Shown piece by piece: positions 44,012-51,712 of a DNA stretch of 64,000 bases (the first letter of the stretch is position 1; every line of letters begins with the position of its first letter). This DNA comes from an uncultured Clostridia bacterium (lineage in GTDB: Bacteria; Bacillota; Clostridia; Oscillospirales; Acutalibacteraceae): assembly GCA_946407065.1 (NCBI GenBank), contig CAMJMQ010000014.1, positions 1-64,000 of the forward strand, given 5' to 3'. Under the pieces are notes generated by a model, which had not been told where the DNA came from, did no database searches, and saw only the letters and a list, made by a program, of their open reading frames with translations. A program made the translations under genes and the position numbers.

Positions 44012-44947
44012 ATGCCAATTTGGATTTGGATCGTTCTCGCGATCATCATTCCGGGGCTTTTGCCTCTGCCGATCCTTGCCTACTATCTCTACTCGGTTCT
44101 TCTGGTGCGAACCTCCAAGAAGAAATGGGGCAGAGAGTGCAGTATTCCCGATGACGAGGAATACAAGCGGATGTTTGACATCGGCATCGAATGGGAAAAA
44201 CAATATCATTCATATAAACAACCGGTCGAGGTCGTCAGCGACGGTCTCAAGCTGGTCGGCGAGTATTTCGATTTCGATTCCGACACCTCGGTGATCATCA
44301 TCGCGGGGCGGATGGAATCGCTGTTGTATTCCTATTATTTTGCGGAGCCGTACCGTCGACTCGGATATAATATTCTGGTGATCGATAACCGCGCTCACGG
44401 TCTGTCCGAGGGCAAGTATCTGTCGCTCGGCGCCAAGGAATACCGTGATATCCTGCGTTGGGGTGAATTGCTCCATGACCGTTTTCATCAAAAGAGCATC
44501 GTGATCCACGGCATTTGCATCGGCTCCTGCGTCGGATTGTTCGCTTTGTGCTCACCTGACTGTCCCGACTACTTCAAAGGGATGGCGGCGGAAGGCATGT
44601 TCACCACCTTCAAGGATTCCTTTGTCAATCATCTGGTCGACGGACATCATCCCATCCAGCCCGCGACCTTCCTTGTGACGCTTTACATCCGTATTTTTGC
44701 GGGTGCGGATGTTGTACACGACGGGCCGCTGTACCGGATCGATCAACTCAAAAAGCCGATCCTTTTCCTGCACAGCAAGGAGGATGTTTTCTCTTTACCG
44801 TCGGAGGTACAGCAGGTATATGACCGCTGTACGAGTGAGAAAAAACTGGTCTGGTTCGATAAGGGCGCCCATTCGCGTGTGCGCATCAACGCGACCCAAA
44901 GATATGACGAAACTGTTATTGACTTTTTTAAGCACATCGATATATAA
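44012..44947 (+). CDS. Membrane-anchored alpha/beta hydrolase
   Basis: A 311-residue protein with a transmembrane N-terminus (about 3-25). The hydrolase core has IAGRMESL, a nucleophile position HGICIGSCVG (cysteine or serine in place of the usual GxSxG), acid in HSKEDVFSL and histidine in KGAHSRV. The missing GxSxG makes activity uncertain; G-I-C-I-G would make it a cysteine-nucleophile variant. GGAGAG precedes the ATG, 9 bases after the FakA-like gene. Confidence 0.82.
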   Translation: MPIWIWIVLAIIIPGLLPLPILAYYLYSVLLVRTSKKKWGRECSIPDDEEYKRMFDIGIEWEKQYHSYKQPVEVVSDGLKLVGEYFDFDSDTSVIIIAGRMESLLYSYYFAEPYRRLGYNILVIDNRAHGLSEGKYLSLGAKEYRDILRWGELLHDRFHQKSIVIHGICIGSCVGLFALCSPDCPDYFKGMAAEGMFTTFKDSFVNHLVDGHHPIQPATFLVTLYIRIFAGADVVHDGPLYRIDQLKKPILFLHSKEDVFSLPSEVQQVYDRCTSEKKLVWFDKGAHSRVRINATQRYDETVIDFFKHIDI

Positions 44948-45059
44948 TGATGTGGTGATCCACCGCCTTTACCGGTTATTCATAGGATTTCACTGATTCG
45001 TTGACAAAAGGCGGATAACAATGATCGGTTTTCCGATCCACATTTTCAGGAGGTTAGTC

Positions 45060-45662
45060 ATGATTTGTAAACATTGCGGAAATGAAGTTGCTCCCGGCGA
45101 TAAGTTCTGCGGTATCTGCGGTGCACCGAATGACGCGGCCGTCGATCAGTCCGCACAGCCGCAGTACGCACAACCCGCACAGTCTGCACAACCCCAATAC
45201 GATCAACCTGCACAACCGCAGTATGGTCAGCCTGCTCAGCCGCAGTACGGTCAGCCCGCTCAGCCGCAGTACGGTCAGCCTGCTCAGCCGCAGTACGGTC
45301 AGCCTGTGCAGCCGCAGTACGGTCAGCCCGCTCAGCCGCAGTATGGTCAGCCCATGCAGCCGCAGTACGGTCAGCCCATGCAGCCGCAATACGGTCAGCC
45401 CGTACCGCCGCAATACAGCCAATATACACAGGATCAGCTGGCAGGTTCGGTTTTGAAATTCGGCATCCTCGGACTGGTGTTTTCTATGTTGATCCCGCTG
45501 TTAGGTATTATCTTCGGTTCTATCGCAATGAGTAAGGCGAAGAATTATGCCTTGATCTATCCGCTGGTGGGAAAGGCTAAGACCGGTAAGATTCTGGGAA
45601 TCGTTGGTTTGGTCGTCAGTATCGTTTGGATCGTCCTTGCGGCTATCCTTACTGTGTTATAA
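45060..45662 (+). CDS. Zinc-ribbon, PQYGQP-repeat, two-helix membrane protein, copy 1
   Basis: A 200-residue protein: zinc ribbon (C3, C6, C17, C20), a Pro/Gln/Tyr-rich repeat (about 30-120) built on QPAQPQYG units, then a DUF4190-like pair of transmembrane helices with AKTGKILGIVGLVVS. AGGAGG is 6 bases before the ATG at 45060. The repeat is encoded by a near-perfect 24-base DNA tandem repeat and probably forms a disordered, sticky segment. A paralogue follows 19 bases later. Function unknown. Confidence 0.85.
   Translation: MICKHCGNEVAPGDKFCGICGAPNDAAVDQSAQPQYAQPAQSAQPQYDQPAQPQYGQPAQPQYGQPAQPQYGQPAQPQYGQPVQPQYGQPAQPQYGQPMQPQYGQPMQPQYGQPVPPQYSQYTQDQLAGSVLKFGILGLVFSMLIPLLGIIFGSIAMSKAKNYALIYPLVGKAKTGKILGIVGLVVSIVWIVLAAILTVL
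45156..45421 (+). repeat. Tandem repeat encoding PQYGQPAQ units, copy 1
   Basis: About eleven units of roughly 24 bases (core CAGCCGCAGTACGGTCAGCC), all in frame within the 45060 gene. The high DNA identity between units suggests recent slippage expansion. Confidence 0.85.
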
Positions 45663-45680
45663 TATTGTGAAGGGGATTAT

Positions 45681-46421
45681 ATGATGGTTTGTAAACATTG
45701 CGGAAACGAAATCGAAGCCGACGCAAAATTTTGCGGCACATGCGGCACAGCCGTTGAGACGACGATCAGCGAACAGCCGATCGAGGATACACAGCCGCAG
45801 AATGAACAGCCTGTACAGCCGCAGTACGATCAGCCTGCGCAGCCGCAGTACGGTCAATCTGCTCAGCCGCAGTATAGCCAACCTGCGCAGCCGCAGTATA
45901 GCCAACCTACTCAACCGCAGTATAGCCAACCTGCGCAGCCGCAGTATGGTCAGCCTACTCAACCGCAGTACGGTCAGCCTGTACAACCGCAGTACGGTCA
46001 ACCCATGCAACCGCAGTATGGTCAGCCTATGCAGCCGCAGTATGGTCAGCCTATGCAACCGCAGTATGGTCAGCCGGTACAACCGCAGTACGGTCAACCC
46101 ATGCAACCGCAGTATGGTCAGCCCGCACAGTACGGCGCTTCGTATCAGCCTGCTCCCCATCCCGTGGCGAGCGGTTACGCCGGCAGAGCATTAGGCTTCG
46201 GCATTACATCCCTGTGCTGCTGTTGGCTGCCGGTCTTTTTCTCGATCATCGGTATTGTCTTCGGTGCGCTGGCAATTAAGCAATCCTCCAACTACGCGCG
46301 TGTCGCTTCCGTAGCCTCCGCCCGTGCCAAAACAGGCAAAGTCCTCGGCATTATCGGTCTTGTGATCAGCATTATCGTTACAGTCTTTTGGACGTTGGTG
46401 CTGTTAGCCGGCTTGGCCTGA
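45681..46421 (+). CDS. Zinc-ribbon, PQYGQP-repeat, two-helix membrane protein, copy 2
   Basis: A 246-residue paralogue of the 45060 gene with the same order: zinc ribbon near the start, a longer repeat (about 38-155), and a DUF4190-like membrane part that includes a CCCW cluster and ARAKTGKVLGIIGLVIS. GAAGGGG precedes ATGATG. The repeat differs in unit number and in third-position codons, so the copies have diverged since duplication. Both may be assembly or septal proteins, but that is a guess. Confidence 0.85.
   Translation: MMVCKHCGNEIEADAKFCGTCGTAVETTISEQPIEDTQPQNEQPVQPQYDQPAQPQYGQSAQPQYSQPAQPQYSQPTQPQYSQPAQPQYGQPTQPQYGQPVQPQYGQPMQPQYGQPMQPQYGQPMQPQYGQPVQPQYGQPMQPQYGQPAQYGASYQPAPHPVASGYAGRALGFGITSLCCCWLPVFFSIIGIVFGALAIKQSSNYARVASVASARAKTGKVLGIIGLVISIIVTVFWTLVLLAGLA
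45796..46130 (+). repeat. Tandem repeat encoding PQYGQP/PQYSQP units, copy 2
   Basis: About fourteen 24-base units in frame within the 45681 gene. Three consecutive units carry the variant TATAGCCAACC (PQYSQP), a sign of block duplication. Confidence 0.85.
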
Positions 46422-46489
46422 TCACTTGAGCAGATTCATCCAAAAGTGATCCCGCTCTCCACAGCGCCTATTATTTGAATTGAAAATAT

Positions 46490-46520
46490 CCGGGGGCAAC
46501 AGGATTTGTCCCCGGCTTGT
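46490..46520 (+). terminator. Terminator after the repeat-protein pair
   Basis: CCGGGGGCAA pairs with TTTGTCCCCGG, followed by CTTGTTTTT. Confidence 0.85.
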
Positions 46521-46576
46521 TTTTGCGTATAGTTGAGATGATCACGGACATGATACAGAGAGGGGTTCCGTTACAT

Positions 46577-47563
46577 ATGAAACGAAACAAATATGTGAAA
46601 CGGGTGCTTTTCGCTCTTTTGATCTTGATACTTTCATTCTCCGTGATCTCCATGGCAGTGACCGTGATCTTCTTTCACACAGCGTTCCCGCGCAGTGATA
46701 CGCCCGGTGAATTCTCCTATTCCTATTCACAGATGGAAGAGGAGGGCTATTCCTATCAAAAGGTCAAGTTCCCCTCCGGCAACAACATCCTGACCGGCTA
46801 TTTCTTTGCGCCCGATGAACCGGCGGCGCTGGTCGTGATCGCGGCGGGCTTCGGCGACGGCGGCACATCCCATCTGGCGGAGATGAAGTCCTTTGTCGAC
46901 AGCGGATATGCCGTGTTGTGCTATGACGCGACCGGCGTAGGGGAGAGCGAGGGCAGCGGTCAGGGCGGTTTGTCACAACCCGCGCTGGATCTTGATGCGG
47001 CTCTTCGGTTTACAGCCGACGATGACCGATCATCAACGCTGCCGATCCTTTTGTATGGCCATTCCGCAGGAGGCTATGCGGTGGCGACCTGTCTCGGTCA
47101 TGATTGCGTCAAGGCGGCGGTCATCATCTCGGGCTTCGATCATCCCGTACAGCTGATGCGGGAATCCGCGCGCCCTTATGTCGGGCTCCTTGCCGATGCG
47201 GAATATCCGTTTTTGCTTCTGGAAAATCAGCTGGTATTCGGCAACAGTCAAAAAGCGTCCGTTTGCATCAGCAACGCGTCCAAACCCGTCGCCGTATTTG
47301 AGGGCATAAATGATGAGCGTGTACCGCGATCTCAACGCCTGAGTACAACGCTCAAAGATGCCGATCAAACGAATATCAGCATCAGCTTGTGCGATGAGGC
47401 GCTCCGCGACGGTCACAGTGGATTGTGGCTGTCAACAGACGCGCTCAACTATCGCGCCAATCACCAAGGTGATACGACCGTCGATCTGGAAAAGAGCAAT
47501 GCACTCGATCGGGAGTTCATCAGTACCGTTCTGGCTTTTTATCAATCCGCACTGAATGATTGA
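46577..47563 (+). CDS. Membrane-anchored alpha/beta hydrolase
   Basis: A 328-residue hydrolase with a transmembrane N-terminus (about 10-32). The nucleophile is in YGHSAGGYA, the acid near FEGINDERVP and the histidine near DGHSGLW. I prefer the ATG at 46577, with AGAGGGG upstream at a long spacing; an upstream extension to 46517 is possible. It is the fifth hydrolase of this serine type in the window's acyl-activation region. Confidence 0.82.
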   Translation: MKRNKYVKRVLFALLILILSFSVISMAVTVIFFHTAFPRSDTPGEFSYSYSQMEEEGYSYQKVKFPSGNNILTGYFFAPDEPAALVVIAAGFGDGGTSHLAEMKSFVDSGYAVLCYDATGVGESEGSGQGGLSQPALDLDAALRFTADDDRSSTLPILLYGHSAGGYAVATCLGHDCVKAAVIISGFDHPVQLMRESARPYVGLLADAEYPFLLLENQLVFGNSQKASVCISNASKPVAVFEGINDERVPRSQRLSTTLKDADQTNISISLCDEALRDGHSGLWLSTDALNYRANHQGDTTVDLEKSNALDREFISTVLAFYQSALND

Positions 47564-47650
47564 GCGCACAATATGAAAAGTAAAAAAAGACTTGTATATT
47601 CTATTGATATCATGTATTATATTATCACATTATGTTCGGAGATGTGATGA

Positions 47651-47911
47651 ATGAAACTGAAAAACGAATTTATCTTGCATAATATCGGAGATGAGACACT
47701 TTTGGTGCCGACTGCCGAAGCAGACTTCCACGGTCTGGTGCAAGGCAACAAAACGGTGGATACGATATTGAATTGTTTGAAGGAAGACACGACGGAAGAA
47801 AAGATTCTTATTGCTTTAAAAGAAAAATACGACGGTGATGAAGCCGATATGCGTGCCGATATCACCGATGTTATCGCAAAACTGCGCGCGATCGGAGCGA
47901 TCGATGAGTAA
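47651..47911 (+). CDS. PqqD-family protein
   Basis: An 86-residue winged-helix-like PqqD domain: FILHNIGDETLLVP, then helices ending KLRAIGAIDE. PqqD proteins and PqqD-like domains hold precursor peptides in RiPP maturation, but lone PqqD genes beside S24/S26 peptidases also occur in Clostridia without a known precursor. It overlaps the peptidase gene by 8 bases. No radical SAM gene is adjacent. Confidence 0.85.
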   Translation: MKLKNEFILHNIGDETLLVPTAEADFHGLVQGNKTVDTILNCLKEDTTEEKILIALKEKYDGDEADMRADITDVIAKLRAIGAIDE

Positions 47912-48323
47912 ATCGACCTTTGAAGAGGTGCTCGCCGAAAAGGGCACGCTGATCTATACCAACGTCGGCGACAGTATGTATCCGCTGATCAAGCCGCGCG
48001 ATCTGTTGGTCATCCAACGTCCCGAGCTGCCTTTAAAGCGACTGGATATCCCGCTGTATAAGCGCGACAGCGGTCAGTATGTCCTGCATCGTATCATCAA
48101 GGTGCGCAAGGACGATTACCTGATCTGCGGCGATAACCGCGTGGGGGTAGAGTCGGGCATTACCGACAAGCACATCATCGGCGTGCTCACCGACATCATT
48201 CGTAACGGTGAGACGATCTCGGTGTACAGTACCAGGAACCGAATTTACGCGCATTTGTACTGTGATTTTATGCCGATCAAGAGGATCGTCTTTCGTTTCA
48301 AACATTTTTTCAGAAAAAGATAG
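47904..48323 (+). CDS. S24/S26-like signal-peptidase domain protein
   Basis: A 139-residue protein. NVGDSMYPLIKPRDLLVI contains the catalytic serine motif (GDSMYP) of LexA/signal-peptidase-like enzymes, with HRIIKV, CGDNRVGVESG and a possible lysine later. It has no clear transmembrane helix, unlike SipS. ATG 47904 lies inside the PqqD stop region, so translation is coupled. It could cut a leader peptide held by PqqD, but no precursor gene was found. Confidence 0.8.
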   Translation: MSKSTFEEVLAEKGTLIYTNVGDSMYPLIKPRDLLVIQRPELPLKRLDIPLYKRDSGQYVLHRIIKVRKDDYLICGDNRVGVESGITDKHIIGVLTDIIRNGETISVYSTRNRIYAHLYCDFMPIKRIVFRFKHFFRKR

Positions 48324-48364
48324 TATGATATGCAACCGTTTGCAGTCTTGCGGTGTTTTATATA

Positions 48365-48396
48365 TAGAGGCGTTTTCCCTTAGAGGCGTTTTCCCT
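48365..48396. repeat. Perfect 16-bp tandem duplication
   Basis: TAGAGGCGTTTTCCCT occurs twice with no gap, in the leader between the peptidase and CotH genes. Confidence 0.9.
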
Positions 48397-48432
48397 GATA
48401 AGCCTCATTAACAAGAAAGAGAGAATGTAAAT

Positions 48433-50028
48433 ATGAAAAGAGTTGTATCATTGATCCTATGTTTGATGCTGATGGCATCGTTGATGGTGATCCACGCATC
48501 CGCCGAAGCAGTCGAGCCCGGCGCTCCCGAGCCGGGCGCCCCTGATGAAGCGGCATTATCTGCCGAAGGCTTCGGCAAAGGCGATACGGATCTGGCTGCC
48601 AGCGGTGTATCCTTGGATGATCCGCTCATTGCGCCCCGCATCGTTGTGACGACTGAAAACGGCAACGGTACTACCCTGCAAAAAACAGACGGCTATCAAA
48701 ACGCCACGATCACGATCACCGATACCGACGGTTCTGTGATCAGCGACAGCTGTTCCTTTAAGGTGCGCGGCAATACCACCGCGATGACCTTTGTCGATAA
48801 GAAGGCTTATACCTTCAAGTTCGAGAAGAAAAAGGACGTCCTCGGCATGGGTAAGGCGAAGAAGTGGGCGCTGCTCGCCAACGCGTTCGACCCGACGATG
48901 CTGCGTAACTATATGGGCTTTGAGTTCGCGCGTCAGCTTGGCTTGCCGTATACCTCCGAGCATCGCTTGGTCGAGGTGTTTGTCGACGGCTCCTACCGCG
49001 GCTGTTATGAGCTTGCCGAACCGATCCAGGAGGGCAAAGAGCGCGTCAATATCGACATTGAGTCCAACGACGGAAAAAAGGATTTTCTGATCGAGTATGA
49101 GGCGCAGCGTGTGGAAGAGGGTACGACCTATTTCACAGTGGACGGTCTGCGCTTTATCGCGAGTGAGCCTGAGGATCCGGATGACGATCAGCTCGCTTAT
49201 ATCACCGACACCATGAGCAGTATCATCAATACGATGAAAACCGGCAGCAGAGAAGCAATCGAAGCGGTGATCGATGTGCCGTCTTTCGCGAAGTTCTACC
49301 TGATCAATGAGTATTTCAAAACCATGGATTTCGACATGAGCTCCGTGTTCTTCTTCTATCAGGATGGTAAACTCTATGCGGGTCCCGTGTGGGATTATGA
49401 TATGTCCACCGGCAACACGAACGCCAATCTCAACTCTACCCGCGCGAAGAATACTGCGAAGTCGGACGGTATCTTGCAGAATAACAAGAACCTCTACAAG
49501 TATCTCGGCAGTAAGGACTGGTTCATCGAAGAGGTCGTAAAGGCGTATGAGGAAAACTACGATTACATCGTGAACATCTCTGCCGAGAACGGCTTACTGG
49601 ATACATGGGGCGCTGAAAACAGAGCCCTCTTCGACCGTGACGCGACCGTTTGGACGGCTAAAAGATGGTGGTACAATTATCAAAAGCAACCGCTCGCGAC
49701 TTTTCCGCTGAATCTGGATTATCTGAAAAACTGGCTCAATGAGCGCAACTCATGGCTGTTTGATTACTACGATCTGTTCAGTTATGAGTATCTGAGCGGT
49801 GACGCCGACGGCAACGGAGAGATCGATGTGCTCGATGTGACGACGATCCAGCGTGCGCTTGTCGGTCTTACTATACCTGATGATGACGGTCATATGACGC
49901 TGCGTGCCGCTTTGATTGGTGATACCTTGGAGATCGGTGACGCGACGTTCCTTCAGCGATTCCTCGCGGGTTTCGCTATTCCGTATGATGTCAACACTTC
50001 CGTCAACATTAAATTAAGAGAGAAATAA
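48433..50028 (+). CDS. Secreted CotH-kinase-domain protein with dockerin
   Basis: A 531-residue exported protein: signal peptide (1-24), a PGAPEPGAP linker, then a CotH-like kinase domain (about 70-430) with KVRGNTT, FKFEKKKDVLGMGKAKKW, YRGCYELAEPI and GPVWDYDMSTGN, ending with a type I dockerin (about 455-520) with DADGNGEIDVLDVTTIQ. CotH domains are atypical protein kinases. The dockerin would fix it to a cohesin scaffold. No cohesin gene is in the window. Confidence 0.9.
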   Translation: MKRVVSLILCLMLMASLMVIHASAEAVEPGAPEPGAPDEAALSAEGFGKGDTDLAASGVSLDDPLIAPRIVVTTENGNGTTLQKTDGYQNATITITDTDGSVISDSCSFKVRGNTTAMTFVDKKAYTFKFEKKKDVLGMGKAKKWALLANAFDPTMLRNYMGFEFARQLGLPYTSEHRLVEVFVDGSYRGCYELAEPIQEGKERVNIDIESNDGKKDFLIEYEAQRVEEGTTYFTVDGLRFIASEPEDPDDDQLAYITDTMSSIINTMKTGSREAIEAVIDVPSFAKFYLINEYFKTMDFDMSSVFFFYQDGKLYAGPVWDYDMSTGNTNANLNSTRAKNTAKSDGILQNNKNLYKYLGSKDWFIEEVVKAYEENYDYIVNISAENGLLDTWGAENRALFDRDATVWTAKRWWYNYQKQPLATFPLNLDYLKNWLNERNSWLFDYYDLFSYEYLSGDADGNGEIDVLDVTTIQRALVGLTIPDDDGHMTLRAALIGDTLEIGDATFLQRFLAGFAIPYDVNTSVNIKLREK

Positions 50029-50041
50029 GAAATAAAACGAA

Positions 50042-50065
50042 CCCCGCCAAACGGCGGGGTTTTCA
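50042..50065. terminator. Terminator after the CotH-dockerin gene
   Basis: CCCCGCC pairs with GGCGGGG around AAAC, followed by TTTTCAT. Confidence 0.85.
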
Positions 50066-50120
50066 TCTGTAAAGGGTCGTCATTACACGGATACCATTTC
50101 CGCGGCAATTTTTCAACTGA

Positions 50121-51317
50121 TCACAGGGTTTCTCTTTTCAGGCGGAAGGCAACGGAGCGCTTGAGGTATTTGAGATAATCCGCGTCATGACACATGCTCT
50201 TCTCGGGATTATCGCTGAGCTTTGCGACGGGCTTTCCGTTGACATACTGGAGCTTGATGACGATGTTCAGCGGCTCGGCGCAGGTATCATTGGAGCAGAA
50301 GGTGCCGATACCGAAGCTGACCTTGGCTCTGTCCTTGAAGTAGTCAAAGAGATTTTGCGCGCGGTCAAAATCAAGACTGTCGGAGAACAGCAGCAGCTTT
50401 GTCCGGGGATCGACGCCGTAGCTCTCGTAGTGTTTGATGATCTTCTCGCCCCATTCATACGGATCGCCCGAATCATGGCGCACACCGTTGTAGTTGTTGA
50501 CCATGGAGCGGTTGAAGTCCATCAAAAACAGGTCGGTGGTGATGGTGTCGGTCAGGGCGGTACCGTTATCGCCGTCATACTCGTCATACCAGTCGCGCAT
50601 CGCGTAATGGTTGGTGTAGGCGAGGGGGTAGCGGTCGATGCCCTGGTACATCTGCACGAACTCATGGGCATAGGTGCCGATGGGGGTCAGGTTGTATTTC
50701 ATCGCGAGATAGACGTTGGAGGTGCCGATACATTTGTCGGTCTCGGTGGACAGTCGGCGCACGACAACGTCCTCCCATTCGCGCGAGAGTCGTCTGCGGC
50801 AGCCGAATTCGGCGAATTTGAAGGTGTAGGTGCCGTTGTTCAGCGCCTCGATCTTCGCGTTGAGCTTTTCCTCGGCGGATTTCAAGAGGGTGTCATAATC
50901 GTATGACATGCGGAAGTAGACCTCGTTGACGATCTCTAAGAGGTGGATCTCGAACTGCATCGCCGAGAACAGGGGACCGTCGACGATGATATTCAGCTCG
51001 CCGTCCTTGCTCAGCTCGGTAGTGACATACTCGCGGATCGGGCGCCATAGGCGCAAAAATTCCACATAGTCGTTTTTGATGAAGCGGATGGAGCGCAGAT
51101 AATCCAGCTCATCCTTTCTGAATCGCAGGGTGCACAGATGATCGATCTGGGAGTTGATCTCGTCGAGCATCTCCTGTGTGAATCTTACATCCTTGTTGCG
51201 GCATTTAAAATAGTATTTGCCGCACAGATCGGTGTGCTTATGGAAAATGACCTGATCCATATTGAATTTATACAGATCGGTGTCGAGTAACGATATGACT
51301 ATCGGATCGAGTTTCAT
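50121..51317 (-). CDS. pncB: Nicotinate phosphoribosyltransferase
   Basis: A 398-residue NAD salvage enzyme joining nicotinate to PRPP. The family signature is clear in FMNMDQ-like LDTDLYKFNMDQVI, YAHEFVQMYQG, RHDSGDPYEWGEKI and GIGTFCSND. The ATG at 51317 has AAAGGA 8 bases upstream, so the longer frame to 51395 is not used. It is a housekeeping gene, transcribed away from the acyl-ligase trio. Confidence 0.95.
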   Translation of the reverse strand: MKLDPIVISLLDTDLYKFNMDQVIFHKHTDLCGKYYFKCRNKDVRFTQEMLDEINSQIDHLCTLRFRKDELDYLRSIRFIKNDYVEFLRLWRPIREYVTTELSKDGELNIIVDGPLFSAMQFEIHLLEIVNEVYFRMSYDYDTLLKSAEEKLNAKIEALNNGTYTFKFAEFGCRRRLSREWEDVVVRRLSTETDKCIGTSNVYLAMKYNLTPIGTYAHEFVQMYQGIDRYPLAYTNHYAMRDWYDEYDGDNGTALTDTITTDLFLMDFNRSMVNNYNGVRHDSGDPYEWGEKIIKHYESYGVDPRTKLLLFSDSLDFDRAQNLFDYFKDRAKVSFGIGTFCSNDTCAEPLNIVIKLQYVNGKPVAKLSDNPEKSMCHDADYLKYLKRSVAFRLKRETL

Positions 51318-51500
51318 ATTACTAGTCCTTTCATGCCGAATCAGATTGATGTAGCTCGGCTTTACCATAATAATACTTTCCGTTTGATAAGTCAAGCAAA
51401 GGCTTTTTCAGAATCGGATTCCCTCGAATCGATTGACATTATTTGCAATTTTGTTTATCATAGATGAGGAAGGCTGAATAACGTGCCGTTTGGTCGGTAA

Positions 51501-51672
51501 GTTACACCTCGGTTACAGCGTAAAACCGCATAAACAGTACGCTTTTACTATATTGTAACCATGTAACTGTAACTGAGAAGAAAAAAGTATATAATAGAAG
51601 AGCATGGAGAAGTGTAAAATAAATAAAGTCTTTTACCGTTGGTTACAGGTTACAGTTACACTTTCGGTTACA
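51501..51672. repeat. Cluster of nine GTTACA/TGTAAC motifs upstream of an acyl-ligase gene
   Basis: GTTACA occurs at 51501, 51512, 51642, 51649, 51655 and 51667, and its complement TGTAAC at 51554, 51562 and 51568. Most lie within GGTTACAG or TGTAACTG. A weak promoter-like TATAAT lies at 51591-51596. The cluster fills most of the 395-base gap before the 51713 gene, which otherwise shows nothing. It could be a multi-site operator. Confidence 0.6.
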
Positions 51673-51712
51673 GCCTTTCTATATATAACGCAACTATCAA
51701 CGAGGCAAATCC

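Noticed and set aside
45054..45429. Two antisense frames of about 122 residues with LTVLRLHG and TAAAQADR repeats
   Set aside because: Both are reverse readings of the PQYGQP coding repeat.
45156..46130. Regular ~24-base repeats that could be mistaken for a CRISPR array
   Set aside because: The units are contiguous, without unique spacers, and encode in-frame PQYGQP repeats in two real genes. No cas gene is present.
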